Shown here one piece after another: positions 46,501-58,034 of a DNA stretch of 64,000 bases. A model generated the notes under the pieces. It was not told the DNA's origin. It saw only the letters and a list, made by a program, of their open reading frames with translations, and did no database searches. The position numbers and the translations under genes are program-made. Position 1 is the stretch's first letter. Each line of letters begins with the position of its first letter. Source of the stretch: Termitomyces sp. T153 (Eukaryota > Basidiomycota > Agaricomycetes > Agaricales > Lyophyllaceae); contig JACKQL020000029.1 of assembly GCA_018296165.2 (NCBI GenBank), positions 558,001 to 622,000 of the forward strand, in the 5' to 3' direction.

Positions 46501-47960
46501 TTGGCAAAGCGAATTCCTTTGGCGAGGAGGAAAAGACAAAGAACAGTATCGCACAACATGCTTTTTAATACAAACCAGGAAACTTAGAACCCACTGTCGG
46601 ATCCAAAGCTGCGTTTTTAGAAATGGAACCCTTATAAGACAATTGGATTGCTTGTGCAGCGGGAACACTTCAGACACATGACAGAAGAAAAGGAAGAATA
46701 CATTGTGAAAAGAAGCTCTTCCAAGACATCTACCAAATTTGGGATTTGATCGTTTTTGGGAGCCAGAGATGCGTTGATATCGAGGACGTTGTTTGCAGGA
46801 CGGTACAACGACGAATTGATGATTAATGACAGCTGGAAGGGAAACCAGCTAGCGATCGACACTGTTGAACAAGAATAACCTGCTGCACTCTGTGGTACAA
46901 ATTCCCCACGGTAGCTCCAATATCAGTTGCGACCGTACTAGTCACTTTTAGGACGGTGAGAATTGGTCAATAAGTATGAGATCCCTGAGACGGATCATGA
47001 CGATTCGTGCTGCCTAGAGCGGATTGTCGTCCTTGGAACAGGTAAAACGGAAACTTGAGCGCAAATTGGGCGTATTAACTGAGACACAATTGCTAATGAT
47101 GCCGAAATTTTACGGGCAGGGCTGCAGAAGGACTGCCAAGCACTATGTCGAAGGATAAATTGAGGTCTGTGTAGTCTTGAGATCTATCCGAGTCACGAGT
47201 CGCCCTAGAGAACGAGAAGCCAGCGAACAGCGCGGCATGCACCTGAGCATTGAGCCCTAAAACGTGTTGCTGGGATCACAAGCGCCGAGCACCGGACCAG
47301 GAGTCGGCTCAGTTCAGCAAATCTTCTCAAGAAACGAGGTCATGCACTCTTCTTAAGGCGAGAGCAAACCGTGCTATAAATATTCAAGGGGGTCTGTGGA
47401 ATGAACTCGACCTAATAGGCAACTGTTCGCGAAGCCATAGCTTTCTGAGAGCGCCGAGGCACATTCGCGATGGTGAATGTGATTTGATCCATGATGTATG
47501 GGTTTTAATGGCGATGTATGGGTTTTAAGTGGCGATGAACGGGAAAGCCTCCTGACATGTGACTCACAGGGAGAGAAAGCGGCTGTTGGCCGGAGCGGCA
47601 TCAAGATCAAAACATTTACGTAATGGGGACAGATGGCCTTTTCGGAATGGTCTTCACATCTCTTGGAGCAGAGACATATTTCCCTGGTTAGTTCGAAGAT
47701 TGCACAGACCGGTGGCGTGGTCGGAGATTTTTTGGATCTGCAAGAAAAACAAGGGGAATGATGGACCAGATGGTTGTTTGTAGATGTAGACATTGATAGG
47801 CTGATGCGGTTGTGATGTACTAGATTTTCTCATTCTTCCATCTTTCTTTTCTTCGTAGGTCGTTCTTTGCGGCTTTCCTTCAGATTCCTGCTGTGTGCAG
47901 CATCTCCACGCTCCTTTCTGGCAGCTAGCCGCCTAGCTCCTCCTGTTTCTGCAGAATCCA
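43512..47960. other. Spacer turning from CpG-poor to CpG-rich, no recognised gene
   Basis: From about 44,500 onward CG dinucleotides become common and the texture changes to ordinary unique DNA. Several open stretches exist (45,561-45,899 on plus; 46,862-46,632 and 47,793-47,374 on minus), but none shows a family motif. The minus-strand block at 46,862-46,632 (ASWFPFQLSLIINSSLYRPA) may be part of a decayed multi-exon gene. Two related stem-loops lie at 45,203-45,335. Confidence 0.4.
45203..45335. repeat. Pair of related stem-loops with identical loops
   Basis: 45,203-45,232 is a perfect 10-bp stem (ACCTCAGTCG) around TTAACTACAC. At about 45,293-45,335 the same loop recurs inside a stem formed by ACAATATAC and GTCG with their complements. 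A TATATTGTCT(G/A)ACA motif follows or precedes both. Confidence 0.65.
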
Positions 47961-47963
47961 GTC

Positions 47964-50900
47964 ATGCGTCCCTCTGGATCTATTTATTCCTTGCTTTTTG
48001 CCACGCTTGTCTTCGCGCTGAGGAGTCATGCGCAGCAAAAGGCTCCTTATGCTCGTCGTGCTCTGTCCAACAAACTACAGAGGCGCCAGTTCCTTACACC
48101 CATTATTGATGGTCTCTCTGGTGCGCTCTATGTTATTTCCCGCTTTCAGCACATTCTTATCCAGACTTAGCCGATATCCATACTCTGCTGAAGCCGGACG
48201 ATCCGGCCACTTCTCCCACACATTCTGCGTCCCCTAGCAGCCCGTCTGTCGCGGGAACTGTGCCCAGCACGACTAGTCTGTCTACGTCCAGACAGTCCAC
48301 GTCGACATCTTCCATCATCACGTCAGCATCAAGGACCCCCTCGGACTCCCCCACTTCGTCCGATTTTAGCTCTACGACTACGTCTTTCACTTTCTCGTCA
48401 GAAATCACTGCTTCCTCTACTACCGCGTCGTCGAAGACTAGGGGCCGCGGTAATGCGCTTTCCGGTATCGTTGGTGGTGCTACTAGCGTCGGTGGCGGTG
48501 TTACTAGTGTCGTCGGCGATGCTACCAGCGTCGTTGGTGGTGTTACTAGTGTCGTCGGCGATGCTACCAGCATCGTTGGTGGTGTTACTAGTGTCGTCGG
48601 CGATGCTACCAGCGTCGTTGGTGGTGTTACTAGTGTCGTCGGCGATGCTACCAGCGTCGTTGGTGGTGTTACTAGTGTCGTCGGCGATGCTACCAGCGTC
48701 GTTGGTGGTGTTACTAGCGTCGTCGTTAGCGTTACTCGCTCAGGCTCGGGTTCGACAACAGCTCTCTTACCCGCTATTTCAGTCACTGACAGTCAGTTGC
48801 CAACGAGTACTTTGGCCCCAACTTCCAAGCCAGCTGCGTCCGGCTCGCCATCAGATGCGGGATCGTCAAGCATCTTTTCTGGTACTTTGACGACGTCGCG
48901 TCATCATACTAATACTGATTCCTCGTTCGCAGAGTCCTCCACCAAGACAAACTCGGACACTGTTCAAACTGCATTGGCTACTTCTAACCAGGTTTTTACC
49001 GAAACCACGGGTCTGGCGGGATCTCTTCCGAGCATCTTCCATACTCACATTCATTCCTCCAAGACGACCTCGGACCCGGTTACAACTCCTTCAGCTACTA
49101 CTACTGCTACTAGCCGGGCTTCCACTGATACCAAGGGCCCGTCTCACTCTCATCCCTCTAAGACAACCTCGGACCCTGTTACGACCACGTCGGATGCTTC
49201 AACTACTACCACTAACCAGGCAGCCACTGATACCCAGGGCCCGGTGCAATCTTTTCTTTCGAGCATCCTCCATCCTCACAATCATCCCTCCAAGACGACC
49301 TCGGACCCTGTTACGATAACGTCGGATGTTTCGACTACTACCACTGACCAGGCTTCCACTGATACCCAGGGTCCGGTGCAATCTTTTCTTTCGAGCATCC
49401 TCCATCCTCACACTCATCCCTCCAAGACGACCTCGGACCCTGTTACAGCCACGTCGGATGCTTCAACCACTGTTACTACTACTAGCCAGGCTTCCACTGG
49501 TACCCAAGGCCCGGTGCAATCTTTTTTTTCGAGCATCCTCCATCCTCACTCTCATCTCTCTGAGACAACTTTGGACTCTATGACAATCACGTCGGATGCT
49601 TCAGCTACTCTTACTTCTCCCAGCCAGGCTTCCACTGATACCAAGGGTCCGTCTCACTCTCATCCCTCCAAGACAACCTCGGACTCTGTTCCAATCACAT
49701 CAGATACTTCGCCCAGTACTAGTCAGGCACCCACTAGTAGTAGTACCCAGGGGTCTGTGCTTTCCATGCTATCGAGCATTTTCGGTCCTCATTCCTCCAC
49801 GGAACCTGCTCCAACAACCACGTCAGGTCTTTCGAGTACTAGTAGAGAGAACCCGCTGTCTTCCATCATCTCGTCGATCTCTCATCCTTCTCATACGCAT
49901 CCTAGTCATCCTCCTCATTCTTCGAGCACGACCGAAGGTCCTTCTACCATCCCAACGTCGGTTTCAAATGGTCCCACAGTACCTCCCTCTAGCCAGCCTA
50001 CAATCGCCTCGTCCAGCTCTCAGTCTATGACCGTTTTGTCCAGCTCTCAGTCTGCAACAGCTCCGTCTGGCTCTCAGTCAATTTCACAAGGTCCTTCATC
50101 TGTTACCATCAGCGTCCCAGCGGTCTCTTCTTCGCCTTCGACTTCTCAGTCACTCCCTCCATCCAGTAGCAGCAGTACTGGCATCGTTATCAGCCTCCCT
50201 AGCTCTGTTGTTACTCAAAGCGCAAGTTCCAATGTAGGCGGCGGTGGCGGTATAAGTACTGCTCACACTCACACAGTTTCGGTAACTTCGGATCTAACCT
50301 TTGTGCTGACGGAGACGTCACTTGCCGTAGCATCTGTGCCCACGACATCGTCACCGACTATTACGAATCCTGATGCGCCAACGACTACCTTTACACCAAT
50401 ACCTGATTCTGGTCCTACCACTGTTGCGAGTCTCGTTCCGTTGCCCACTGGAATTCCAGGAAGGATCTTTCCCCCGACTCCCTTGGATCTGAGCCAGGTT
50501 TCTGGTGACACACCGATCAGTATCCTCTTTAATCAGGAGCTGAACTGGCCATTCGTCGTGACGAACTCGGTTTCCTCTAGTCAGATCTTTGCTTGGCTCC
50601 CTGTCATTATCGCAACTGCTCTAGGGATTAGAGGTAAGTTTCATAAACATTTTTCTCTCAATCAGCTAGGTTAAACATCTTTCCTTCCTTTCAGGTGATC
50701 AGGTTAAAACATTCGCGCTGCAAGTATACATCCCCTCCACGTACCATAGCCCCCAGGACAAGGACCAACTTGGCACAACCTGGGTCGGGTACATTCCCAG
50801 CAACCTCGTTGGTACGCTCGCAGCCATGATCAAAACCAAGAACTCACCATTCTACACCGGAGTTTCTGACCCTGTCGCCCAGGCCCTTGCGAACCATGTT

Positions 50901-51362
50901 AACCCCGGGTTTAGCCTAAACACCGTTTCGAGCTCTGACCTACCAGGAACAGATCCAGGCTCCTCTGGTACTACTTCAGACAGCGGCAAATCAAGGCAGG
51001 ACGCTATCATCGGTGTCGTCAGCGCTATCGGCGGCATCGCCATCCTGGTCCTTGCATTCCTCGTCTACCGCTCCTGGAAACGCCGCCGCGAGCTAGCCCA
51101 CCGTCGTATGTCCGACCCGCCTAATGAGGAGTACATTGGTGTTCGTCCCGAGGGTCGCGATTTCGATCAGGACAGTGTGGGAGGACAGCGCCGTCGCAGC
51201 TTCTACTATGCTGAGGACTCGCTGCGTGGCTTCCAACAACAGAGCACTACTGGCGGAAGTAACATCAGCTCGTCGCCACAACAAAGCATGGTTCAGAGGC
51301 GAAATCTCTCACCTAACATTATCTCCACACCGGTCCTTCGGGAGAGCAGCATGAACTGGTAG
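47964..51362 (+). CDS. Ser/Thr-rich single-pass membrane protein (SKG6/AXL2-like TM type)
   Basis: Three exons, 47,964-48,120, 48,171-50,633 and 50,695-51,362, give 3,288 nt (1,095 residues) with introns of 50 and 61 bp that keep phase. The N-terminus MRPSGSIYSLLFATLVFAL is a signal peptide, followed by RR sites suited to Kex2-type cleavage. Residues about 150-238 are six copies of a 14-residue repeat (SVVGGVTSVVGDAT), and about 345-560 are five or so 45-50 residue repeats with SKTTSDPVT and TQGPVQSFLSSILHPH. A long Ser/Thr region follows, then a folded segment with QVKTFALQVYIPSTYHSPQD, one TM helix (about 976-998, IIGVVSAIGGIAILVLAFLV) and a basic cytoplasmic stop-transfer KRRREL. This is the layout of fungal wall-sensing or wall-associated membrane proteins. 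It looks intact; the function is inferred only from layout. Confidence 0.85.
48121..48170 (+). other. Intron 1 of the Ser/Thr-rich membrane protein gene
   Basis: GTGCGC to CTTAG, phase 1. Splicing joins LIDGLS-type coding (IIDGLS) to ADIHTLLKPDD; without it the frame ends at 48,170. Confidence 0.75.
48463..48730 (+). repeat. 42-bp minisatellite in the Ser/Thr-rich membrane protein gene
   Basis: Six near-identical 42-bp units built on GTCGTTGGTGGTGTTACTAG and GTCGTCGGCGATGCTACC, coding for SVVGGVTSVVGDAT. High unit identity suggests recent unequal exchange and likely length polymorphism. Confidence 0.9.
49050..49700 (+). repeat. Long in-frame tandem repeats, about 135-150 bp units
   Basis: Four to six units share CCTCCAAGACGACCTCGGAC and a CAATCTTTTCTTTCGAGCAT block; they encode the SKTTSDPVT and QSFLSSILHPH segments. 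Divergence between units is moderate. Confidence 0.8.
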
Positions 51363-52440
51363 ATGGTTTCAGGACTCTTGTATGACCCATTTTTTTGCAT
51401 TGGATGGAGCACCTCTGTTATATTGGCTTTACGACACCCTTGCGTGCTTTCAGAAAATACTGTTACACATATACCTGATTTCCATTATTCCGTTCGCCCA
51501 TGTCTTTTCTTCTGCTTTCTATGTTTATTGGTGCCTGGACGACCTATGGGTTTGTGTCTATTTATTGGGGGTCTCAGCCTCTGCTTTCATGTCCGAACTC
51601 TTGTTTTATAAATTCTACCGATGTCTGCATTGATATATTTTTCGGGTTACACTACGTAATTGCGTTGCTGGTCAGGCCTGTGGTGTAGCCAGTCGTGCGC
51701 TTCATCTTTTCATTAATCCTGTAGGAGCAAATTTTTCTGACGCCCTGTTTTAATCGATTGTTAGTGGTTGTGCTTAAACTGATGTATTCTTGGCTCACTA
51801 TCCCTCCGATGGAATCAATCACTGCTACCTATCTCAATCCGGGGGGGTTTTTGCACTGATGAAATACATGTATGTCATCTCTCCTTTCGGGTAACCCTAT
51901 CAGACATGTCAAGCTTGGACTATCAAGGTCATAAAACCTTAGAAGGCAGCCGGCTTGGCAACTCACGCGGATTGTACTTCTCGAATCTGGTTGTAACTAT
52001 CAAGTTCCTTTATTATGAACACGATGAGGCTGCACCGTAAAAATGGCTGAAGGAAGGCTTGGAAGGAATCTTTAAGTTCGAGAAGGTTGCCATATACATT
52101 GAATGCACCTGCACTCCAACCTCAGAGAAGTTTTTTTTCTGCATCAAACTTGTATCAAACCGATTAGGACGAACTCGAACTTGAAGTGGTGAATTTCTGA
52201 CATAGCAATATGCCTTTGTAGCTTGAAACTATCACAGTAGAGTACACAGCACGAATGCACCCCTTCTGTAATAAGTGATCGAATTATTCCAAGTAACTAC
52301 TATTAAGACTGTAGCCAACTAAAGCGAAAACTACTATACCGAAGTCACTTTACTAGTGATAGCCAGGCACTGCATTTCACTATAACTCAAAGGCGACAAG
52401 GAATCAAGGTCCTGCTTCTCGAGGATCTCGTCGTCAGATA
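51363..52440. other. Intergenic DNA, no recognised gene
   Basis: Contains the 3' flank of the membrane protein gene (T-rich) and CpG-containing unique sequence. No family resemblance is found in short frames. Confidence 0.45.
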
Positions 52441-52444
52441 TTGG

Positions 52445-52970
52445 TTATGGTACCTGGTTCGCTTGTGCGAGATCTCTCCGCCGCACAAACCACCGGATGA
52501 GAGGAAGCGTAATAGACGAGATAGCGGCCCAGACAAGAAGAATTCCAAAGTTCATACCCACTGTCGTCAGAGTCAGCACGCGCGAAGAAAGTGTGCTGAC
52601 CTCTGTTCTTCGTTCCGAAGACAATGCACCGTACAGCATGGGAGACGTTGTAGAAAGGAGCCACGTGTCCATAATGGAAAACTGAGGGCAACACTTCAAT
52701 AGGATATATGACCGAGACATTGACTATGCTTCCTGTCAGCACATCAAATCCTACAATAACAGACTTTCACGTACCCATAATCCAGAGGATCATAAAGAAA
52801 GGCATGAATTATAGTAAGAAGGGTGATAAGCGATTCCAAAGCAAGCCCACTGCAAGCGGAGCGGTTAGTCTCATAATATCGGACTGAGCCTGGTAAGACC
52901 TACACAGCAAGCATTCCAACCCAATTCAGCATCCAGAAAACAAGGAATCCACTATGGCCAAACCTGATGA
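52445..52970 (-). pseudogene. SNG1/DUF3533-type membrane protein, C-terminal half
   Basis: Minus-strand exons: 52,967-52,904 (FGHSGFLVFWMLNWVGMLAV), intron 52,903-52,850, 52,849-52,775 (GLALESLITLLT then FFMILWIMG), intron 52,774-52,733, 52,732-52,601 (SIVNVSVIYPIEVLPSVFHY, APFYNVSHAVRCIVFGTKNR), intron 52,600-52,561, and 52,560-52,445 (VGMNFGILLVWAAISSITLP, RWFVRRRD, stop). These match the end of DUF3533/SNG1 membrane proteins, which in yeast relate to drug resistance. A small indel in the ACTATAATTC stretch puts FFMILWIMG out of frame. The N-terminal half lies next door in the opposite orientation (53,171-53,974). Confidence 0.75.
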
Positions 52971-53170
52971 AAGTTCATGAGGTGAACAAGGAAGATGTAG
53001 GTGTTTTGCCAAAGACTACCCTAAACCATTGAATCCACAAGAACTGATATGGTAGACATGTAATTCGACAATGACTTGATGAGTCATCCGTGTTTTCCGT
53101 ACAACCGAAAATGATATGAGAATAGCCGCCTGATGCGAGCTTCAAGCCTCTGTCCGGGCTCTTCGAATAA

Positions 53171-53974
53171 TTGACAAATTTCAATGTTTTATTAGGCTTC
53201 GGGGGAAACAGGCAGCTAAGCTTGAGGCCTTATACGTCCATCCTACCACCTGTCCCCAAGACATGTCAGCTAATAGCGTCGACACCCAGCACTGTTGAAG
53301 CCCTGACATCTAAACAAGAAGAATTCGTGAGCATGAGCATGAAGATGACGTGGATTCCTATACCGGCAAACCAATTTCCCGGCGGTCTTAATCAGCTGGC
53401 TAATGCGGTAAGGGAGGAAAAGACCATTGCCAGTACGTCGTCAATGTTCTATTCTTATTGTCTGTCCCTTATCTCCATGCGGTCATGACTAGTACACACT
53501 GGTTCTACAGCGCGCCTCCAGGTGTCCGTACGCGAGTCCAAACGCTTCTTGTGATGGCTCCGAAGCAGTGACCGTCTATGGCTCCGAAGCGCGCAACGAG
53601 CGCATAGTGAGCTTTGTCGGCGTCAATATTAACTCATTCGTCCTCACATCTTGATTTTTGTCAGCCGAAGTCTAATCACGCCCTCGGTACAGACTTTTCT
53701 ATTTTCATCAAGTACTACGTTCATGATGATCATAACACAGGCGCAAGGAGCTCTTGATGCGATTTCACAAAGATTCGCCCTCCAAATGGCAGCCCAAGGG
53801 TTGTCACAGTCCTCAAACATGACCGCGCTCCTTGCAACATCGCCCCAGACTGTTGTTACCCCAATATCATATACTTTTCATAATGTCGCGCCGTTTGATC
53901 GTCCTGTGTATATATATTTTACTCTTTCGCCAGGACAACATATTGATATATCTATTACAATGCGTCAGCCGTAA
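53171..53974 (+). pseudogene. SNG1/DUF3533-type membrane protein, N-terminal half, inverted
   Basis: The plus strand reads EALTSKQEEFVSMSMKMTWI, PIPANQFPGGLNQLANAVRE, then, beyond a probable intron (53,433-53,490), HTGSTARLQVSVRES, ASCDGSEAVTVYGSEARNER, and in 53,640-53,974 RSLITPSVQTFLF, ISQRFALQMAAQGLSQ, TPISYTFHNVAPFDRPV. These blocks, in this order, are the extracytoplasmic part of SNG1-like proteins that precedes the membrane half. The first TM exon is missing, and an extra A near 53,548 plus another shift break the frame. With the C-terminal half at 52,445-52,970 on the minus strand, the two parts now stand back to back. Confidence 0.7.
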
Positions 53975-54606
53975 CCTTCGTTGGTTTCATTCTTCATTGT
54001 TCTACGTTACTTCTTCAGTTTTAGTCTGTGTGTGTTACTAACGCTTCAAAGATGATTTGCAACGGCGCTCGTGATGCAGCAAGGCTGAATCAGAATCTAT
54101 CTTTGCGCCTCGCTCATCATTACTCGATTTGCATCGTCTTTTGGTGCTTATTTCTACGTTTCAGTCAGTCTCGCCTATTTTTTTCTTTTTTCATCATTGA
54201 TGATCTCGTTAGCTGTTCTACGCTCTAGTTAGCGTTGCATTCCAGCTTGATTTCACTCGAAAGTAAGCTTCTCAAGTGAGCTTTGACAATATGGATGCTT
54301 GTCACCACTGGAGGCCTTATATTACTTATATTTGGTACGAATACATTCATTTTGGTCGATTTCAATGCCGTTTACGAAATCTCGTCCGCATTCAAGTCAA
54401 ATCGGGAAAATTCTTTGATAATCCCAGCATCACCGAACATTAGGCCTGAGGACACACTTGAGGACTCTATTGTTGATTCAACTCTCACGTCCGAAAAACG
54501 ACGCAGATATAAGAGGAATCGCGAGGTGAGGAGACACGAAATGCTAAAGATATGCATGCACAACTTGGGCCTGAGTCGATATCGTTTATTTGATTGAATG
54601 ACCGAC
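53975..54606. other. Intergenic DNA with a weak open frame
   Basis: A plus-strand frame from ATG 54,295 to 54,597 (about 100 residues, hydrophobic N-terminus LVTTGGLILLIFGTNTFILV, basic tail) could be a small protein. It has no recognised relatives and overlaps nothing. Otherwise this is the 3' side of the DUF6533 gene. Confidence 0.3.
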
Positions 54607-55951
54607 TCACGGAAGCGTCAGCGCGTCCAGAATTTTCCTAAGGAAGTTGTCGGGCTGCTTGACAGTTTCAATATCAAATTCAACGCTTAAAAAATAACTG
54701 ACTGTTACGATCTACGAGGAAGGTGATGAGCCCTATGTATTATTCTTCGAGGACACTTACGAAGTTAATGACCATGGCTGCGAAAGTAAAAGAGAATGTC
54801 CCACTGAGCTCCCGTAAGAGAAAGTCGCTTATTGTACAACGAATGACAGCTTTACCAGAAGTACAAGATGCCTACGGTCGGCCAGTCGACTAGTAAGTAG
54901 GCATCCAAACTATTGAACTAGGGACTTAAGACTTACCTTGCCTCACCACGAAATCTATCATATTATCACAGTGGAGAGATTGTGTTTTGAATGTCCTCAC
55001 TGCAGACCACGCGGTGAGAATCGCGACAGACAATTCGAGTATGCAGGTGAGTACTGATAAAATAACATCATCTGTAGACAAGGCTCGCAATCCAAAGTCA
55101 GGCAAGGCGACAAATAGTAATTTATGCACCACTTGGTAATGAAGATCAGGATTGTTCGAACAAAGAGAAGATTTAATGACCTACATACATTGGTTGTGCT
55201 GAGGAACCATGACACTTCAGGCCGGGCACGTGTAGCTAAATAGAACCCATCCATTTATGTTACAGTGGGATCAGGGTCATCAAGGACGATGGGATACGTA
55301 CACAGTCAATGACGATACAGCAGATGCCCACTGAAACAAGCCACGCCAAAACCCATCGATTTTTGTTCCAAAGAGCATATGTTCTCATACTGAAAACACC
55401 TATAGTTTTATCTTGATCAGGCCCGACAAGTTCAATTACCAAGATATTGGGTTGGATTCACTGATGACAGAGATACGGCCAAGAACAGATAATACCCCAG
55501 GGATGCGATACCATAAGTTGCAGCTACCTATTTGTCAGAAGTGTCGGATCTTGACGGTCACTACAAGCGTACTACGTGATTCAAATCAGTTCAAAGCTGC
55601 GGTTTTTATTTACAACTAGGGCAGACCTTGGCGAGTTTGTTAGTGATGGCCAACAGATATATAACGTTGGCTGCTAATGCGTAGCGAGAGAACACATAAA
55701 GGAATGTCGAGATTCTCAATTTCGAACGCCACACATAGGTAATTTCAAGCTGGAGGGTGAGGATGTAGTCGTAATAGATCAGTGCTGATTATTCGATAAG
55801 GCAGCTGTCTATCGCTTGTATGCGACCGCGTACCAATGCTGGAATACTGTATGCAAAGCTTGATAAAGCTAAAATGAACGTTCAGAGACGAAACTCAATT
55901 TTGAGAGGCCGCCTGAGCTCACTTTGCCTCTGCTTGTGAGTCAGTGTCCAT
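54607..55951 (-). CDS. DUF6533-family multi-pass membrane protein, 10 exons
   Basis: Exons (minus): 55,951-55,923, 55,868-55,834, 55,784-55,617, 55,527-55,462, 55,399-55,302, 55,235-55,181, 55,071-54,937, 54,889-54,856, 54,803-54,761 and 54,711-54,607, a total of 768 nt or 255 residues, ending in TGA. All introns are GT-AG, 47-109 bp, and phases agree at every junction. The N-terminus MDTDSQAEANFIKLC leads to LIYYDYILTLQLEITYVW, SRYALAANVIYLLAI, SVFSMRTYALWNKNRWVLAW, LHVPGLKCHG, SVLTCILELSVAILTAW and GILYFCGTFSFTFAAMVIN, giving about seven hydrophobic helices. YYDY.LT and RTYA.W.(R/K)NRW are hallmarks of this agaricomycete family. Its role is unknown; a receptor-like topology is an inference. 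No internal stop remains once spliced, so it is probably functional. Confidence 0.8.
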
Positions 55952-56450
55952 GGGTAAGATGGAATGTTCGCACGAGTGTTCAGGAAGATTGTCTTGGCGT
56001 TCGAGGTTCTAAGAAACCGCGTTTAAAAACACTATACCACAAACATGCATTCTAGTCTTGGAATTCTCATGACCAACCAGGTAAGTATCGCCAAAATGAT
56101 CAACACTGATCAACATATTTCTCGGCGCTCATTGTTCAACAGCTAGCTATACCTGGATTATTCCCGGCTGTCTTAAGCGACTGCAGTGGATAACTTCCCT
56201 CTACACCTTGTGATTGGAGTGAGCAGTACGCCGCTAATCTCTGAGTTTCTTGCACGAAGCATCAAGGAGATGCGTTACCGGCCCGAACTGGGGTCACGGC
56301 CCGGGTTATCATCCATCATCGATCATCCCCCTAAAGTCCTGGTAACATCTCAGCTATCCACCAATGTCGGTTTGTTTGATTGGGGTGACTCGGATCCCAA
56401 GTTGCTTCCAGGTCCAATTCTGCACGCACTGTGTCGCACCGCCGTGTTTG
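55952..56450. other. 5' flank of the DUF6533 gene and edge of the CpG-rich island
   Basis: CpG-containing unique DNA; presumably holds the promoter of the minus-strand gene. The plus-strand open frame starting at 56,186 is non-transposon in its first part and runs into Gypsy pol coding at about 56,480. Confidence 0.4.
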
Positions 56451-56469
56451 TGTTGATGCTGGTGGGTCA

Positions 56470-58034
56470 CTCGGGAGGCAGTCACATACATACTATCACG
56501 CACATCGGGTTTCAGAATGCCCTAGTGTTTCAAAATGCGATTTTTAAAACAAATCAAGGCCGCAATAATCTCTCAGGGTATGACATTATTCTGGGCACTC
56601 CATGGTTATTTCAACATCAAATCACATATGGCCTGAACCCACCTCATATAATTGTGGAAAACAGTATGTTGCTGCCACTAACTGGAAACAGTGTGACTTG
56701 TTTGGCCTCCCATACTGTACAGATGTATGAAGAGGGTGAAAAGGTTTGGGAGGAATTACACACTTACACTCAACCTGTATGTAAATTGGCAGGAGAGATG
56801 CCTCTATGCCCGTTGCAGGCAATCAACCATGAGATCCCACTAAACAACCCTGCAAAGATCTAACCCTGGCAGCTATCTTGATGCCCAGAAGCCATGAGGT
56901 CACAGTGGGCTGCAAAAAGAGATGCCTACATTCAGAGTGGTTGGTGGTGGGTAACCAGCATGGGAAATACTGTACCCATGCTGTTGATACATAAGCCTGG
57001 ACCAGTACCCCCCAGAAAGGCACTCTGTATGCAAACTGTGTTTGGCTTTCAGGCACAGAATGCCAACACTGTGAAACAGTTGTCCCCTCTACCTGATATT
57101 GATGGCATACTCTGAAGAGTGGTGCAGGGGAAGTACCATTTGATCCTTGATGATCAAGACACATATGAGCAGATATGCATAATGCCATGTTGCTAGGTCT
57201 GCCATAACCACACCTGATGGTAATATGGTCAGTAATGTGTTGCAGCAAGGTGACTGCAATGCACCTTACCAGGCACTGATGAAACATATGTTCTCAGCCT
57301 ACCTGGGGAAATTTATGGATGTTTATCTAGACAATATCATAATATCCTCTGACACCCTCAAAGACCACATACAACATGTCTAGTTGTAGACATTCTCAAG
57401 AGGGAAAAACTTGGCAAAAAAAGATCCACTTTCTATGCAAAGAAATGAAGTTTCCGGGTTGCATTGTTGATAATAATGGCAACAGGATGGATCCAGACAA
57501 GGTTGACTCACTGATCTGCTAGAAGACCCTGACTCACTGTGACCTTCTACAAGGCTTCCTAGGTGCAGCAGGATATCTGGCACATGACATTGACCATGTT
57601 CAAATTCCAATGGGTGTTCTTCATGGACTCACTTGGGAAATGGCCCCTTTCCAATGGGAGTACATCCACTAGCATGTGTTTGAGGACATTAAGTGCCTTG
57701 CAACCAAGTGCAGAGACCACCTCCAAAAACCCCTGGTTTATGGCACTGATGCTGACCTGGTAAATGTGGTCACTGATGGATGTGGGACTGGAATAGCAAG
57801 AGTCATCAGTTAAGGCAAGGACTGGAAGACAGAAAAAGTAGCTGCTTTTTTCTTTGGCTAAGCTGAACTCAGCCCAACAGAATTACCCCCATCCATAGAA
57901 ATGCTTGCAGGTGTGGAAACTATGTTATGACATTGAGACATACTTCAGAACAAAGTTTAGTTGGCACACAGACCACAAGATCTCAATCTGAATGCCAGTT
58001 TTTGTTAGAAGAGAGGGCAAATTTGCCAGCCTAG
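56470..58034 (+). pseudogene. Gypsy-type pol relic (protease end, RT, RNase H)
   Basis: The plus strand gives the end of a retropepsin (GYDIILGTPWLFQHQITYGL), a linker, then RT blocks: RDAYIQSGWWW, VPMLLIHKPG, QNANTVKQLSPLPDIDGIL, KYHLILDDQDTYEQI, and in other frames KFMDVYLDNI near 57,320. RNase H-like blocks follow near 57,800-57,960 (KVAAFFFG in shifted frame, EMLAGVETML). It belongs to the agaricomycete Gypsy class with PLPDIDGIL, distinct from the two full-length elements. It is riddled with stops and is cut at 58,034 by an LTR. Confidence 0.75.

Noticed and set aside
48157..48786. 209-codon minus-strand open frame over the minisatellite of the membrane protein gene.
   Set aside because: It is the mirror of the 42-bp repeat, which lacks stops in this frame by composition; the plus-strand gene with signal peptide, TM helix and introns explains the sequence.
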